Positions 34,821-46,489 are shown, numbered from the stretch's first letter. The stretch: DNA of 64,000 nt from Kappaphycus alvarezii (GCA_002205965.3 NADL03000758.1:1860001-1924000); one strand, 5' to 3'. Numbers and translations: made by a program. Notes: generated by a model from the letters alone, not told the origin.

Positions 34821-35274
34821 TACGGTAAAGATATTGGTCAAGGCATGTTCGAATATGCGCTTAAAGTTTTGAACGAAGGCTAGGAGCACACAGGCGAAGA
34901 ACTGGATGAATGCAACAGTGATAAAGACGATGGAATTTTGTTCCACTGCCTGTAGACCCGAGTATTCACTCTCAACTCCAGAGTATCAAGCAGATGGCTG
35001 TCCAAAGCGAAGTATCAGATGCTGTGATGTATCTGAGAAGGGCAAAGGCAGCCCTTCTGGGAGCAAAGCGGAGTGAATGCTCCACGAAGGAACGTCAAAT
35101 GCTGGTAACTGAGCTTATGTTGTGAATTAGATGATTTTCTAGGTTCAACTTCGAATTGTGCTCAACTCGCAGAAGTGCCTTTCGCGTAAATTTTGAACAG
35201 GGTGGCACTACTGCGTGGAACACACTGTAAATATTTTAACATTGAGTATTTAAGCACCATAGACAACCCTATCC
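34821..35274. other. Tail of the pogo remnant, no further gene
   Basis: Only decayed plus-strand text continuing the pogo C-terminus is seen, to about 35130, and nothing recognisable beyond it. Confidence 0.3.
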
Positions 35275-35385
35275 GTTGCTTTCGCTAGTAAGGGGTCCAC
35301 TCAGCGACTGAGCCGTACGGCGCAGGCATAAATTAATTTAAAATATAGTGCGCTGTAAGTATTGTTACTGGAATCATACAACGCA
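35275..35385. repeat. Repeat family B, partial inverted copy
   Basis: Read on the minus strand this gives CAATACTTACAGCGCACTAT, AAATTAATTTAT and then GCCTGCGCCGTACGGC...CAGTCGCTGAGTGGACCCC, the core of family B (18937 and 46490) with an internal deletion. Confidence 0.65.
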
Positions 35386-35468
35386 ACTGGATTTCAAAGG
35401 TAATGAGTTAGCACCGTTGCTACTTAGGGCAGACTGACTTTGGAGCCCTACCAGTAAACAACAATAGA

Positions 35469-37196
35469 ACCACGTGTGATTGCCACGTTTTATGTCCACG
35501 TGTAGAGCCAAGGCAATTACATTTTTCCCTTCAATTATCAATTTATTTTAGTGATTACTGTAGGACTAATTCGTTGACAGTGCCACAGTAGGTGACACCG
35601 TTACTACTCAGGGCCGAGGGCCTTAGGAGCCCTACCAGTAAACAACAATAGAACCCTTTCCAATTCCGTGACCAGCACCACCGAAAACCGGAGTAGTCTC
35701 GGTGTAGTTTGTCTAGGTTTTGCCTAGTTGAGTGACTGGCAAGCCTAGCGCTGCACGGGATCACTACAGCTAGAACCATTTAGCCTGCGTCCGGAGTAGG
35801 CGGCGCTACTCGTGTCCTTAGTAGACACAGTGACCGGAGTAGTCACATTTTGCTAACCCTTTCGGAGTTTTCCCGGAGTAGGATCGCCCTTCCGAACTGA
35901 CCCTCTCCCTCCTCCTCGCTCTCTCTTCTTCCCTTTCATTCTCAAATCCCCACTCCAGGACCCACCTGGAGGATATTAGGGCGTCCTCCTAGTCCTTTTC
36001 GAGCGCTGCCTACGGTCGCGCTGCCCTACTACCTTCGTAGCTGTTTAGCCCGGCTAGACTGGTCTCCTGAAGAAGCTTCGCTTCTAAAACCCCCACCTGG
36101 TGCGTGAACCTTCAAGTCCATTCTACTACACCGGAAACCTGACCAAATTACTCCAATCATATAGTGCAACATGCTTTCAAAGGTAAGGAATTAGTACTTA
36201 AATACATTAATTTGATACTTGATTCAGAAAATTACTTCAAAAACACTGTATTTGAATACTTGTTAATTAATAAAAAATCTGCATTTTTAAGATTTAAAAT
36301 TAAAACGTCCTTCCCTTGTGTCTAGCATAAGTATTTAGTGCTGACTTCAAGTCCACATAGGCTATGCATGTACCAGTCTTTGATTAGATAAGAGGCTCCT
36401 GTTCAACATGTGACTCAACCCTGAATGGCAATGCTATTTCTGTCACAGAAAAACAGGTTCTTCTGGCGAAGGCCGTAGTGACCGCAAACCATTTTCAAAC
36501 CCCCAAATCTTTGAATAATACTTACTCACCTTTTTTTTCCCCTTCGATCACCAGCCAAAAATGATGTAAGGTTCTTATATTCGTTAGTTCATGCGGCCAA
36601 ACTACTTTAAATTGCAACGTATTCCCATTTTTAACAATTGATGACTTTTAGTTGGATCGAAAACCAAATGGAAGTAAAATGGCCCCAGATAAGCATGAAA
36701 GGGTAGTAAATGTTTCTTTCCAAGTTGAGATTAAGTACAAAGGCTTGAATAATCGAGGCCCAAGTATTCATTCTTCTCTTTCTCCCATTTCAGTCCCGCG
36801 TTCTGATTCATCAAAGTCCTCCTCCACATCAGAAAACGTTTGCTTTAGTTTGGCACTTAAATCTCCTGATCACCTTGGAAAAATGCCATCATCATCAAGT
36901 ACGATTTCATTACGTACATAAATCGTTATATTAATAGATCTTAAGAGTTAGAAGAAATGAAATGTAGAAACTTACAATTGTCTGTATTGCTATCTTTAGG
37001 TATCGACCTAATCATTCGATTGAAGTAAGTGGGGAAGTTTTTCGTGCGGTACTCGGAGAACCTACCATGAGCAGGATTAACGCTTTTTGCATCATACTCG
37101 AGCGTGACTTCACCACTTTCAATCAAATAAGAAAGAAATTTAACATCAGGGTTTGATTTAGGGAGCTTTGGAAGATAGTCAATGTCCTTCTTCGGA
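35469..37196. repeat. Right arm of the 1.73-kb inverted repeat
   Basis: Reverse partner of 17115-18842. It contains the outer terminal repeat of element A copy 2 (from 36127 inward) and 650 bp outside the element. Just inside it, near 35440, lies a diverged second version of the TTCTATTGTTGTTTACTGG block. Confidence 0.92.
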
Positions 37197-37201
37197 GACA
37201 T
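36768..37201 (-). CDS. Small spliced gene of element A, complete copy (SPKK start)
   Basis: The start is ATG at 37201 (MSPKKDIDYLPKLPK). Exon 1 runs 37201-36976 and ends NTDN. The intron, GTAAGT to CAGGAG (113 nt), is followed by exon 2 at 36862-36768 (LSAKLKQTFSDVEEDFD, then ESERGTEMGEREE and stop). Total is about 108 residues, basic at the front and acidic at the end. The left copy (17115-17543) keeps the same frame and splice sites. It is divergent to the transposase. No known family; its conservation with splice sites suggests function within the element, perhaps as a DNA- or transposase-binding partner. Confidence 0.4.
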
Positions 37202-38900
37202 CGTATAATTTGAATCTGAAAATTGATATCGGATTTACGTCTGACGCAAAAATGTTTGGATTCTGCAATCGTGAAAAAGAGCTTGGACTAACAAAGTTGG
37301 ACTTTTATAACAGAATACAGTTTTATCGCGGGAAAAATTATTCATGTACCGAAACAGCCATCACAAGGAAGAACGGCACAATACTCTGTCGCCTGCGTCT
37401 CGAAAGTGCCAGTAGGAAATTCTAAGTGCTTATCCTTTTTCAGAAGACCCTTTTTAGACATAAAAACAGTTCACACATTGGCTATTGTAACTAATTGAGA
37501 TTGAGAGAAAATATGCCTCTGGATTCTATTTTTACGGTTCTGGAACTAGGGAACAAATTACTTTTTTAGCACAAACGACCGTTTCAGAGGTGCGACAAAC
37601 CCGTGAGAAATTGTTCTTTTTCCATTTTTTGACACGTTTATGTATCTTTCCTAGATCTAAAACTATGTCGCTTCAATCTGCTTATCATATTTGAAGAGTA
37701 AAATCTATCGAGTTCTTGTAAAACAGATTAGTACCAAAAATTTGTGCCGACCAAATGTGTTATAGTTTTGCCAACCTCTATATATTTACACATTGCGTTG
37801 ATGATTTGCAGCCAACTTTTTTAAAATAATTTTATTCGCAACACCTTCAGCCAATCTGAAGTTGGTGTCCTCTGGAAAGGTAGAATATTGATATTTTATA
37901 TATATTTTAAACTGTGAAATGGAATTTCAAATACTAAAAAAGGTCCACATCACAGTTATAGTAACAAAGTTGACCATGACCAAAGTTAATGATATGAATC
38001 AGATATGCAATCACTGCAAAGGGTCTTCCGAATCCGACTTTCGGAGAGGTTGTCGGCTTTATGCTACAAGCCACTCTTACCATCTTAGCCATTTCTATTT
38101 GGAGAAATTGGAGCTTAACTCACGAATTGCGCTACTGTTACTCAAAAACGTTTTCCTATAGCGATTAAATGCATTATTTGGTTTGTCTCCAAATATTTAC
38201 TCGTTTCTTTGGGTTGCTCTCAGAGAGGCTCATTTTTTTGTTGCAAATCCTTATCATTTACTGTGGGCATTTTTCAGACTGAAAACATATGCAACAGATC
38301 GAGTATGATGTATCGTTGCAAGTTTTGACGAGAAAACCTTTCGAAAATGGCCATAGAAGTATATTTCTTTCCTGGCTCATATCCCTAGTGCCTCGAATGA
38401 TCGATAAATCGATCTTTTACAATTTAAGCCGCTTTGAATGAAAATAGCTATTAATATATTTATCGATCAATAGAGCCGTTTAAAGGGTTATCAAACGGGC
38501 TCTCCAGCATGATTACACTTTTTCTGGATACAATGGACCGCAGCAGTGTAATGTTTTCGTCTTCTTGAAAACCTCGATGTTCAATGATCAAAACACACCA
38601 ACTAGAAGAGTCACAGCCACACGTCCCCGCCTGACGTTCTCTTACGATGGATCCTGCACACTGTCCGGTGCATACTGTACCCAACCCTATCAATTCTAGC
38701 TCAGACTCCATCAATCAATAGCCTCTACATCACACCGTCAACAGTAAAAATCATCAACAAAAGGACAAGCGCCTTCAGGGGCTCAGGTTTAAGGTAGCCC
38801 ACCCCCTCCAACGACAACGGGTCGCGGGTGTGGACGTAGACTAACAAGAGGTTAAGGAAGTGGAACAACAAGAACCACTTCAAGAGCGAGTCCTTCGAGG
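37202..38900. other. Unassigned 1.7 kb of element A copy 2
   Basis: There are no clear genes. Plus-strand fragments 37168-37425 (FGFCNREKELGLTKLDFYNR) and 37919-38161 (NDMNQICNHCKGSSESDF, a C-x2-C pair) have some coding character. The latter may be the eroded front of the piggyBac-like protein downstream. Confidence 0.3.
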
Positions 38901-38918
38901 GGGGCAGGTGCTTCAAGA

Positions 38919-41900
38919 GTGAGGGGCTCACATGAAAGAGGTTCCGTAAGAGGTAGCACAGGTAGAGTTAAATCTGTTGGGAAAAGGGGTGGGCGGGGAA
39001 GAGGTCGTGGAGCTGGAACGCATGTTTCACCGGACCCAAGCCAAGAATGGGTACAACAGGAGAGTCAACGTAAAGATTTGAAGTTGAAGTCAGCATTTAA
39101 AGAAAATGATAGGGTATCGGGCTAGGTCGTTTTGCTCCAATGCGGTGGATAACTGGAGCTGCAGTGTAAGGTGAGAGAGATCTCTCCGACGAGGGCTGGT
39201 GTGGTGGTTTTATTTATGGAAGATCTTATAAGTCAGCTCATGTTGTGTTTGAATGAGTAAATTTCTCTAAATGATCTGCAAAAGACAAAAATGAGTCTTT
39301 CATACATGCACTCATACGGTACTGTCCTGCTGTTGTCACACATGACAGGTTTCAGTTTCGAACAGACAATAAGCTTTCTTCGGCAGATAGGACATCAGTC
39401 CCCGTCGTTGGAGAGATTTTTTTTTAATCTGTAAGAATGTTCTGCCCTACTCGCCAACTGGATGAGGCAGTAAAGTTGGGCTCACATGAAATTCACAGCG
39501 GGATCAAACAAAGCAGCTAACTGAGTCTGATTCCATCGCACTTAGGGACATAAGGAAGGTATGTTTTACAAATTCGAAGCTGTTGGCAACTTTTGATGAT
39601 GATTTGTTTGGGACAAGAGCTGGGGAAAATCAAATCAAGACCTTAATAAATATAAAGGCCGACAAGGAAGACCATAGCGCTGATGCTGTCGGTGATACCT
39701 TGTTTCGGATCATATTCGTTTTGCGATTCAGACGACGTGGTGAATCCCATCTACAGTCTGTACAAAAGCTTGTGTCCCTTATCTTGGATGAACGGAGGGA
39801 GGAATACTTTAACACAAATATTGTAACGGCCGACATAGTTTATAGAAAGGAGAACTTTGTGAAGTTGCTTTCGGAGTTCGGCTTAGGCTCGGTATTCTTG
39901 ATGCCCGAACAACTGTTGAGGGCACATCCGTTTGCAGCAGCATCATGTATGGACATCAAAAGTGCTGATTATGAGTATGCAGCACTTGAGACTAAGGATC
40001 AAGAAGGGGAGCAGCCTGCGGCGGAAGCGGGAAGGAATGGTGATAGTAATAGGCAAAGTGGCACAGTAGCCGCGAACATCGACAATCTCCACGCCGAAAA
40101 TGTCTTTTCACCACCTCGAAATTTAGTTGAAGGCAATCTGGAAGTGGGTAGCGCCGTGGATAGAGCTGGAGGGAATGGGATAGCAGGTGTGACTAACGAG
40201 GCAGCTGGTAATAGGGAATCAGAAGTTGCAAGTTTGGAACCGTCATGAAGGGAAGTGGCTGCTCAAGAGCCACAGTACGAGTGCCGGAAGGATTTAGAAA
40301 TTGATGATAGTCCTTCATTGGGGCCTGTCCGGTACTTTGCAACAAAGTCAATCGGAGCGGGTAGTCTGGTGTGGCAGAAAAGAATGGCACCTGCCGCCAC
40401 AAGGGAGCGTGGAACAGCGAAGTTCCCGAAAGTACTTCAATTCATGTACACAGTACCGGACTCTATTCAATAAAAATTGAACACTGTGGTTGCCGTTCTA
40501 AACTTGGGTGCTAACCTTGAGGGTAATTTAATCACAAGTATAGTGAGAATCATCGCCGACTGAGAAAGTCTACGGTCGATCAAATTGGGATGAATTGCGA
40601 GCCCCTCACTATGGTTCAGCGATGTGCCGATTGGTTTGTGCTACGCCAGTTCCGTGTGACCAGAACGAACGCTGGTGTTGTTTTGATGAGCTCTGATGAT
40701 GTGAAGGAGAGCTTGGGGTTGGAAGGGAACAGCAATAATGAGGAAAGAAACGCGATGAAATGGTTTGAGCTGTTCTATAATGGTTGGTTCAGTGCCGAAG
40801 TATCCACAGAAACAATGATGAGGGGAACCGTGAATGAGAAGGCTGTCTCGAAATCAATCTCTAACAAACCATTTGTCACGGTGGTCTTCGAGGTTGGTAT
40901 GCTTGCATTGAAGGATGAAAGATTCTTGACATGGTCACCAGACTGAATACCTGTGGTAAAGAAGAGTTAATTTGGGGTTGGAGAGGATGAATCTCTTCAT
41001 TTGAGTTAGGGGAGATTAGCTTATGTTGACGAAGATTGAAATCGAGACTCGTGTTGCTGCTTCAACTCTTGGGAAGTCTGCAACGATCGAAAGCCATGAC
41101 GTTATCCAATGTTGCCTGGGAGATGATCTGTTTAGGAAGAACATATCCAAGGAGCGCATGGCACAACCACTACATCAGCTCAATGCTCTTCAGCTCAACT
41201 TTGCGTTGTATGTAGCTGCAGCAGAGACTGAGAAAATGTATGTGGTAATTATTAAGTGCCCTACGAGTGTAAGGCAACGGGGATTTCAGGTGCTGAAGGA
41301 GGTCGTGACCCAATTGTTTCATAGGCCTATGAAGGGGAAGCTTTGCTTCCATCCTATGTTAAGCAAGATTGTAAAGCGACTGTGCCGACCAGAATTCAGT
41401 TTTGGAAGATTGCTGAAGGATAAGTACAACTCCAAGGTCCGTTTCAATCGTTGAAGCTCCTTAAGCATGGCTACCAGAGTTTATTCTCCAAAGAAAGCTA
41501 TATTTGACGGTTCGATACATCTTCGTGCTATACTACGCTCATCCATATCCCATTTTCACTGGGAACAGAAGATTGTGTCGCAGATTAATAAGACAGTTGC
41601 AATCAATGCCTTTCTTGGTTGGCGTATGTATGAAAGAAGAGCATTGCTGAGGCTTGCCTTTCCCTATCCAGACAGGTATACGAACTTGCTTAACAAAGTT
41701 CAATCGACGGCAGAGTTCATGCTTAATGACTTGCAAGAATTGCTATGTCATGCAGCCAATTTGCAGGCCGGTACTGGAATGATCATGAACGAAGATGATA
41801 TTAAGGATCTGAAACCGGTGTTTAAAGGGTCTGTATCCAAAGGAGAGACTAGGCACATTTTCATCGATATTAGAAATAGGCGGAACAAGCTTTTGACTTA

Positions 41901-42165
41901 CTTCAACAGCACTGATAGTTCTAAGCTACAAATAGGGCTTCATGGACACGAGAAATTGCTCGAAAAATCACTTTACTGTGGCCTCTGTGACCAAAACCAG
42001 GGCTCTAAACGGGTCTATAGATATTCTTTCAAATTCAATTTGTGTGACGTTAATATATGTCTTAGGGTATGCCCTAGTTTGCGAAAGACGTGTTGGAGCT
42101 TATGGCATAATCAACGAGAGCTTACGTCCAGACTTGTCCTTAAACCGTCTCTCAGTCTCAATTGA
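38919..42165 (+). pseudogene. piggyBac-like transposase fused to a YqaJ-like nuclease domain and Cys-rich end
   Basis: A run of plus-strand frames broken by stops reads as one large protein. A basic RGRGRG stretch comes first (38919-39120). 39583-40248 (221 codons) opens with FDDDLFGTRAGENQIK and continues to VTADIVYRKENFVKLL and LGSVFLMPEQLLRAHPF, like the first two acidic regions of piggyBac transposases (DD.. and ADRGYG..). 40590-40946 has RGTVNEKAVSKSI and FLTWSPD, which is the G-x-NE ... SPDG pattern of YqaJ/lambda-type exonucleases. 41023-41454 continues with EIETRV (a plausible E-x-K position). 41467-42165 ends in CGLCD...CDVNICL...CW..WH, like the piggyBac C-terminal Cys/His domain. 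The YqaJ-like and Cys-rich calls are moderately firm; the piggyBac call is tentative. Confidence 0.5.
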
Positions 42166-42790
42166 GGATAGAAAGCAGCCGTGCACCCAGAGCTGTACAT
42201 GCGGGCGCTTCACAGGCTAACGTTACTGTAGGTATTCAGCGCAGGACGTAAAATGTGGGTCCTATTGGCAAGGACAGAGTCGTTGAGGAAAGAGTAGTAA
42301 GTTCTGGGAGCATGCAAGCTGAAGAGGTGAGAACGAAGAGATCGAGTCTTAATGCGTCAAGTTCCGCAACCCCCGGGCAAGATCTTTCTGCACCACAGAA
42401 CAGTACAAAATCTCGCCGTGGGACAAAGCGAAGAGCTTCTGTATCCACATATCAGAATGCCAGACTTAGTTTGAACAGAAGAACGGCTTATATTATAGCT
42501 TTAGATTAGCTAATACATGTAAATAAAGCTCCCCTATCGATTAATATATCGCTTAAGAGCTTTTTTTGACCTCCGTCACCAATCTTTGGAACCCCAAACT
42601 GGTCGCTTTACTGTGCCAAAAATTTTACAGCTGAGGATCTCGACCTTGCTATACTGTGAGCCAGTATCTTCAACTATGGTACATTGGATTAAGGATATGA
42701 TATACTGCACCCAACTACAATCAGCTCAATGTCACTGAGATATATATAGATCATAAAATTCCGGCATTAGGGATATTCAAGTTGTAAGTA
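42166..42790. other. Spacer between the fusion and the element-A transposase
   Basis: No gene is recognised. The N-terminal half of the element-A transposase would be expected here but is not legible. A GTAAGT at about 42785 could be a donor site. Confidence 0.3.
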
Positions 42791-43296
42791 TTGCATCTTA
42801 AATTTTTGTCTGCAATATCATTGTTTACTAACATGTACGAAAATCTGTGGATGGCACTGATTGCCGTATTTATGGACCAAAACCGTTCAATTCAAAATGG
42901 TCATACATTTAAGACACCAGGATTGCGGTACGAAGATGCGATTTCTATTTATTCCAACAATATTATGTGGGTCCCAGGACCTTTTCTTGCAGGTTTGTGG
43001 CCCGACCAAAAAAAATTTTTTTGCGGCTTAAGCATGATATGGGAAGACACTAAATGGTTGTCACAGATAAAAAGTACATTTTAGATCAATGCAACACCAA
43101 TAATTATCAATATGGAAGCCTGCGTAAAAGAATAAAAGCCCGACATGAGAATCTTGAACGCCGTTTAAAGCAATTTAATGTGTTGAGGTCGTGTTTTCGT
43201 GATCGAAGGGAATTTCACGTCATTTGTTTCCTGGCTGTTGCCAAAAGTGTGCAAATGGCTTTTGAAAACTGCCAACCTCTATATCATGTTGAATAA
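42791..43296 (+). pseudogene. Element A copy 2: C-terminal half of the transposase
   Basis: 42791-43084 gives YENLWMALIAVFMDQNRS, FKTPGLRYEDAIS and MWVPGPFLAGLWPDQKKF. 43054-43296 gives IKARHENLERRLKQFNVL, DRREFHVICFLAVAKSVQ and MAFENCQPLYHVE, with a stop 40 bp from the terminal repeat. GLRYE, GPF..G.W.D and RHEN..R.K.F...FR....H...F are hallmarks of a DDE transposase group I know from oomycetes and other protists. The frame changes once, around a lost D/GY block. Copy 1 shows the same sequence in three pieces. Confidence 0.7.
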
Positions 43297-43432
43297 ATTG
43301 CCGTACTATTTCAATTTCAATAAAAAATATTGTTCCTTACTGTAAGTTTAAAAGCTAGGTGCATTGTAGGATTGGAGTGATTCGGTAAGGTTTCCAGGTA
43401 CACCCTGTAGTATGGGAAGGAAACGACAAGTA

Positions 43433-45270
43433 CAGTGGGTTCGCGGTAAGTGAAACCCTGACAATTAAAATGTGAAATCATCGAGGTGTTTTCATGTCGG
43501 GAGGCCTTTAAAATTAATTTGAAATCAACATTTTAACCTTTCCCTTTACCTGCAACTGTCAGCAAGAAGATGTATAGTCGAGCTGAATACTACAGTGTTG
43601 GCTGAAAGGCATAAGAAGGTAGGAACCTCCGACGAAACTACACCCTTTCGAGTTATCAGCTTTCCTCAAAATGAAACATGTTTCTTTAACTTTTGAGCAG
43701 AAAAAGTTGATTTGCACGAAGGTCGAGAGATGGAATGCTCAGGGGAAAAGCTTTACATTGAAGAATGTATCTCTGTGGGCACAGTAATATTTCCAGCTTC
43801 TGAAGAAACCGCGCACCGCTACCGTCTCGCGGGTCCTTCGTACAGATTTCTCCGCATTGATCTCCGTTCAAAAGGTTCGAAAGCGAAAGAGCCAGAAACG
43901 CTCACATCTGCTGGAACATAATCTTTCTGCTTAAATCTTGGACCCAGCGGAGCATAAACATATGCTCAGTGGTGAAGTAATTAAGCAAAAAGCTCGTCAA
44001 ATCCAGCAACTTGCCAACTTTCGCCTCCCCCAGCCGATCTTCTGATTCTCAAATTCTCTCAGGGCTGTCTGGACAGGTTTGGGAAGCCGTGAGATCTCAA
44101 ATACTAAAAATTACACGGATAATAAGCGTCTATAGATGCTACGGTTGTCGGAAGGGAGCTACCGAAGTTAGTTGTCCTGTTGAGAGGTTTTGAGCTTCGG
44201 GATAGTTTTAGTGCATACAGATCTGGTTTGTTCTGGAAACTTGGTCCAGATCAGACCATTGCGCACCACCAGCTTTCCGGATTGAAGAATAAAAAGACGC
44301 GTTTTACATTCATGCCCTGTGCAAATGCAGATCGCTCGCAGAAAATCGACCTTAAATTCATTGGTCATGCGCAAAGGCCACAAGCGTTTAAAAGGAACAA
44401 TAGTGAGGACCTTGGCTACGATTATAACGCCAATGGAATCGCGTGGATGACGACAGAAGTTTTCTGCGAACGGCTACATCTTTTTAGCTCAATCATTGGC
44501 ATGGATCCAGGCAGGAAGGTTGCGTTACTTTTGGATAACTATTCTGCTCACATTTCTCCGTCTAAGCTGCTGCCGAACCTCGAGATCGTTACAATTATAT
44601 ATTTGCAGCCGAACACCACCTCAAACCTGCAGCCGATGGACATCGCCTCTTTAAAAAGGGTTACAGGTGGCTACAGCATGACCGGGCTTTGGACTTAGCG
44701 GACGAGGGCATAAAAGATATCTACAATATATATATTTACAGCTATGGGGTGGTTGACGACGGCATGGGTGGAGCTAAGTCCAGCATTAATTGCGAATTGC
44801 TTCTACCATAGGGTCTAATTGAAAGGCACGCGTATGGAGATTTGGACTTCGGTGTAAGCGGGAGCGACGCGAAAATCGGCAGTGTTTTGAATGGATCTAT
44901 CACTAGGCTCTTTGTGGCGTCCAGCACAATGAGCATCAGTGCATTGCTACAGGAAGACAACAGCCCCATTTTTTATCAACCTACAAATGAGTCTAACATG
45001 GTGGGCTATGTGGTGGAAGATTTTTGTGAGTCGGTCTCAGCAAGCGACGACACGGAGCCTTGTTGTATTTCGTTGCCCTCATTGGGCAAGCAACTTGAGC
45101 CATCGCGTTGGTGAAAAGGATATTGGATGATAGTGAAGATGGTGAAGGGAAGCAGCGTTTGCTAAGTAGACTACGGTCTATGCAACGCGAGATTCGCCAA
45201 ACGCAATTCGAGGGAATAGAGCAGACCACCATTGACCACTTCTTTTTGTGGAGGCGTTATTTTATATCTC
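43433..45270 (+). mobile_element. pogo/Tigger-type transposon
   Basis: The left end is probably the CAGTGGGTTCGCGGTAAG directly after a TA at 43431-43432, the TA target and CAGTGG start usual for this family. It lies inside a 30-bp fragment of repeat B. The right end is not found; the element seems cut at about 45270, where a retrotransposon fragment begins. One transposase gene fills it. Confidence 0.6.
43672..45113 (+). pseudogene. pogo/Tigger transposase (CENP-B-like N-terminus, DDE_1)
   Basis: From ATG 43672: KHVSLTFEQKKLICTKVERW and KNVSLWAQ form the CENP-B-like first helix-turn-helix. ATVSRVLR, then HMLSGEVIKQKARQIQQLAN (the second DNA-binding unit) follow in the adjacent frame. 44180-44698 gives YRSGLFWKLGPDQTI (normally DE in front of TGLF; the acidic residue is lost), KKTRFTFMPCANADRS, KVALLLDNYSAHI (second D) and YLQPNTTSNLQPMDIASLKR (third region). 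After a frame change the C-terminal tail continues to 45113 (DLDFGVSGSDAKIGSVL). A different subfamily from the remnant at 33930. Confidence 0.85.
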
Positions 45271-45285
45271 TTCAGAAAAGTCGCT

Positions 45286-46346
45286 CCTATTGACCGGGGC
45301 GACAGGGCGTTCCTGGTTCGACAAGCCTTGCTGCGAATTCGTGACTCCCTGCAATGTATCCCCGTGCGTCCGTACTCCGTCGACCTTGGCCTATTTGACC
45401 CATGCCTGCTTTCTGCCAAACCATCCAACCTCCAAACCACCCTAAATGGTGTGCACCAGGAGACACAGACAAGGGTCTACTGGCGCAAAGACTTATGGGT
45501 GACACAACCCAACCTGGCTCAGCACAGCACTCAAGAAATTCGACATCGGATTGGTGGCCTGGCGTTCCGGAACATCCCCGCCGCAGCTTTTCTCATCGCT
45601 CATCCCACAACCGCTACGGTGGTGTCCTCGGTCCACTGGCAGACCATGATCCGCCGGCACCTCGGCTTCCCTGTATGTGACGACTCTCGCCCGCTCACCC
45701 GCGCCCACTGCGACCAAACTATGGACGCACTCGGGGACCACGCGGCGGACCTCTGCCCAGCCGGTTACGGTCGCCCGCATCGCCACAACTCGCTACGCAA
45801 CGTTTTTGCCTACCACCTTGCTCGCGCTGCGGGCCTGGACTGCCAACACGAGGTCCCGCTCCTTGTCCCGGGAACGAATATCCGCCCAGCGGCCATTCTG
45901 ATACAACCTTCCCTGCCCACTGGCCAACAGGTCCGCCCCATAGCCTGCAACCTAACCTTTGTCTCTCTGTTCAAGCAACGCGTACGCACAGGGGCCACAC
46001 AAACGGCGGGCGCCGCCGCCGATATTGCTCACCGAGACAAAGTCAAAGACCTAGTGCGCAAACTGGTATGCCGCATCCCGCCCCCTTCGCACAACACCCT
46101 CCAGGGACCGAACTTCAAGTTTCAGCCCTGGCTTTCGACTCCTTGGGTGCCCCATCCCCCGCCTCTATCCTGTTCATCGAAGACTTCATCCCGCGCATCG
46201 CAGAGAAGTTCAACACAACCACAGCAGTGATCCGCAGACGTATTTATCAGCGCGTAAGTTGCACACTGTGGTCTTCTGTTGCAATGGCGATTCTATCGCC
46301 AGCCCCGCTGCACGTGCCTGAAGTGGAACATCCAGTTAGTTCTTAG
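45286..46346 (+). pseudogene. Non-LTR retrotransposon copy N3: thumb to C-terminus
   Basis: The open frame 45232-46230 (332 codons) is the longest intact piece of the family. It reads TQEIRHRIGGLAF, AAAFLIAHPTTATVV, MIRRHLGFPVCDD, the knuckle region HCDQTMDALGDHAADLC (the first Cys of the C-x2-C pair is lost), RH, and LVPGTNIRPAAILIQP (RPAD has become RPAA). At the DVTV site it has CNLTFVSLFKQ, so the catalytic D is N. A frame change leads to FDSLGAPSPASILFIEDF and RRRIYQRVSCTLWSSVAMAI at 46068-46346, the conserved C-terminus. The RT is missing: 5' truncation or overwriting by the pogo element. Confidence 0.85.
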
Positions 46347-46489
46347 CTGTATAGCCAGTTCTGCGGTTTACACGATAGATACTCAATAAAGTAAAGTTTT
46401 TTCGCATTGAGAAGTCGACATATATGAAACAAAGGCAGGCTTTCTAGCTTTTTTCAATTGGCGGGACTGGACTGTACGGAGTTTGCAGT

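Larger units (their letters stand above)
36127..43402 (+). mobile_element. DDE transposon 'element A', copy 2 (7.3 kb, with piggyBac-like/YqaJ-like insert or passenger)
   Basis: The left end begins TACACCGGAAACCTGACC at 36127. The right end, read inward from 43402, begins TGTACCTGGAAACCTTACCG, and both continue into a CTCCAAT block. The order is a small spliced gene on the minus strand (36768-37201), an unassigned 1.7 kb, a piggyBac-like/YqaJ-like coding region (38900-42165, plus), and the element-A transposase end (42791-43296, plus). It lies in inverted orientation to copy 1. Whether the central 5.6 kb is native cargo lost from copy 1 or a later insertion cannot be decided from two copies. 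Confidence 0.6.

Noticed and set aside
18184-36127. A Polinton/Maverick-like giant element suggested by the size and long inverted ends
   Set aside because: The interior shows mariner, copia, pogo and unassigned remnants in mixed states of decay. There is no recognisable type-B DNA polymerase, packaging ATPase, retroviral-type integrase or capsid gene.
40255-40473. A separate gene between the two large pieces of the piggyBac-like region
   Set aside because: It follows the previous frame after a single stop and reads as the continuation of the same protein (RYFATKSIGAGSLVWQKRMA, FPKVLQFMYTVPDS).
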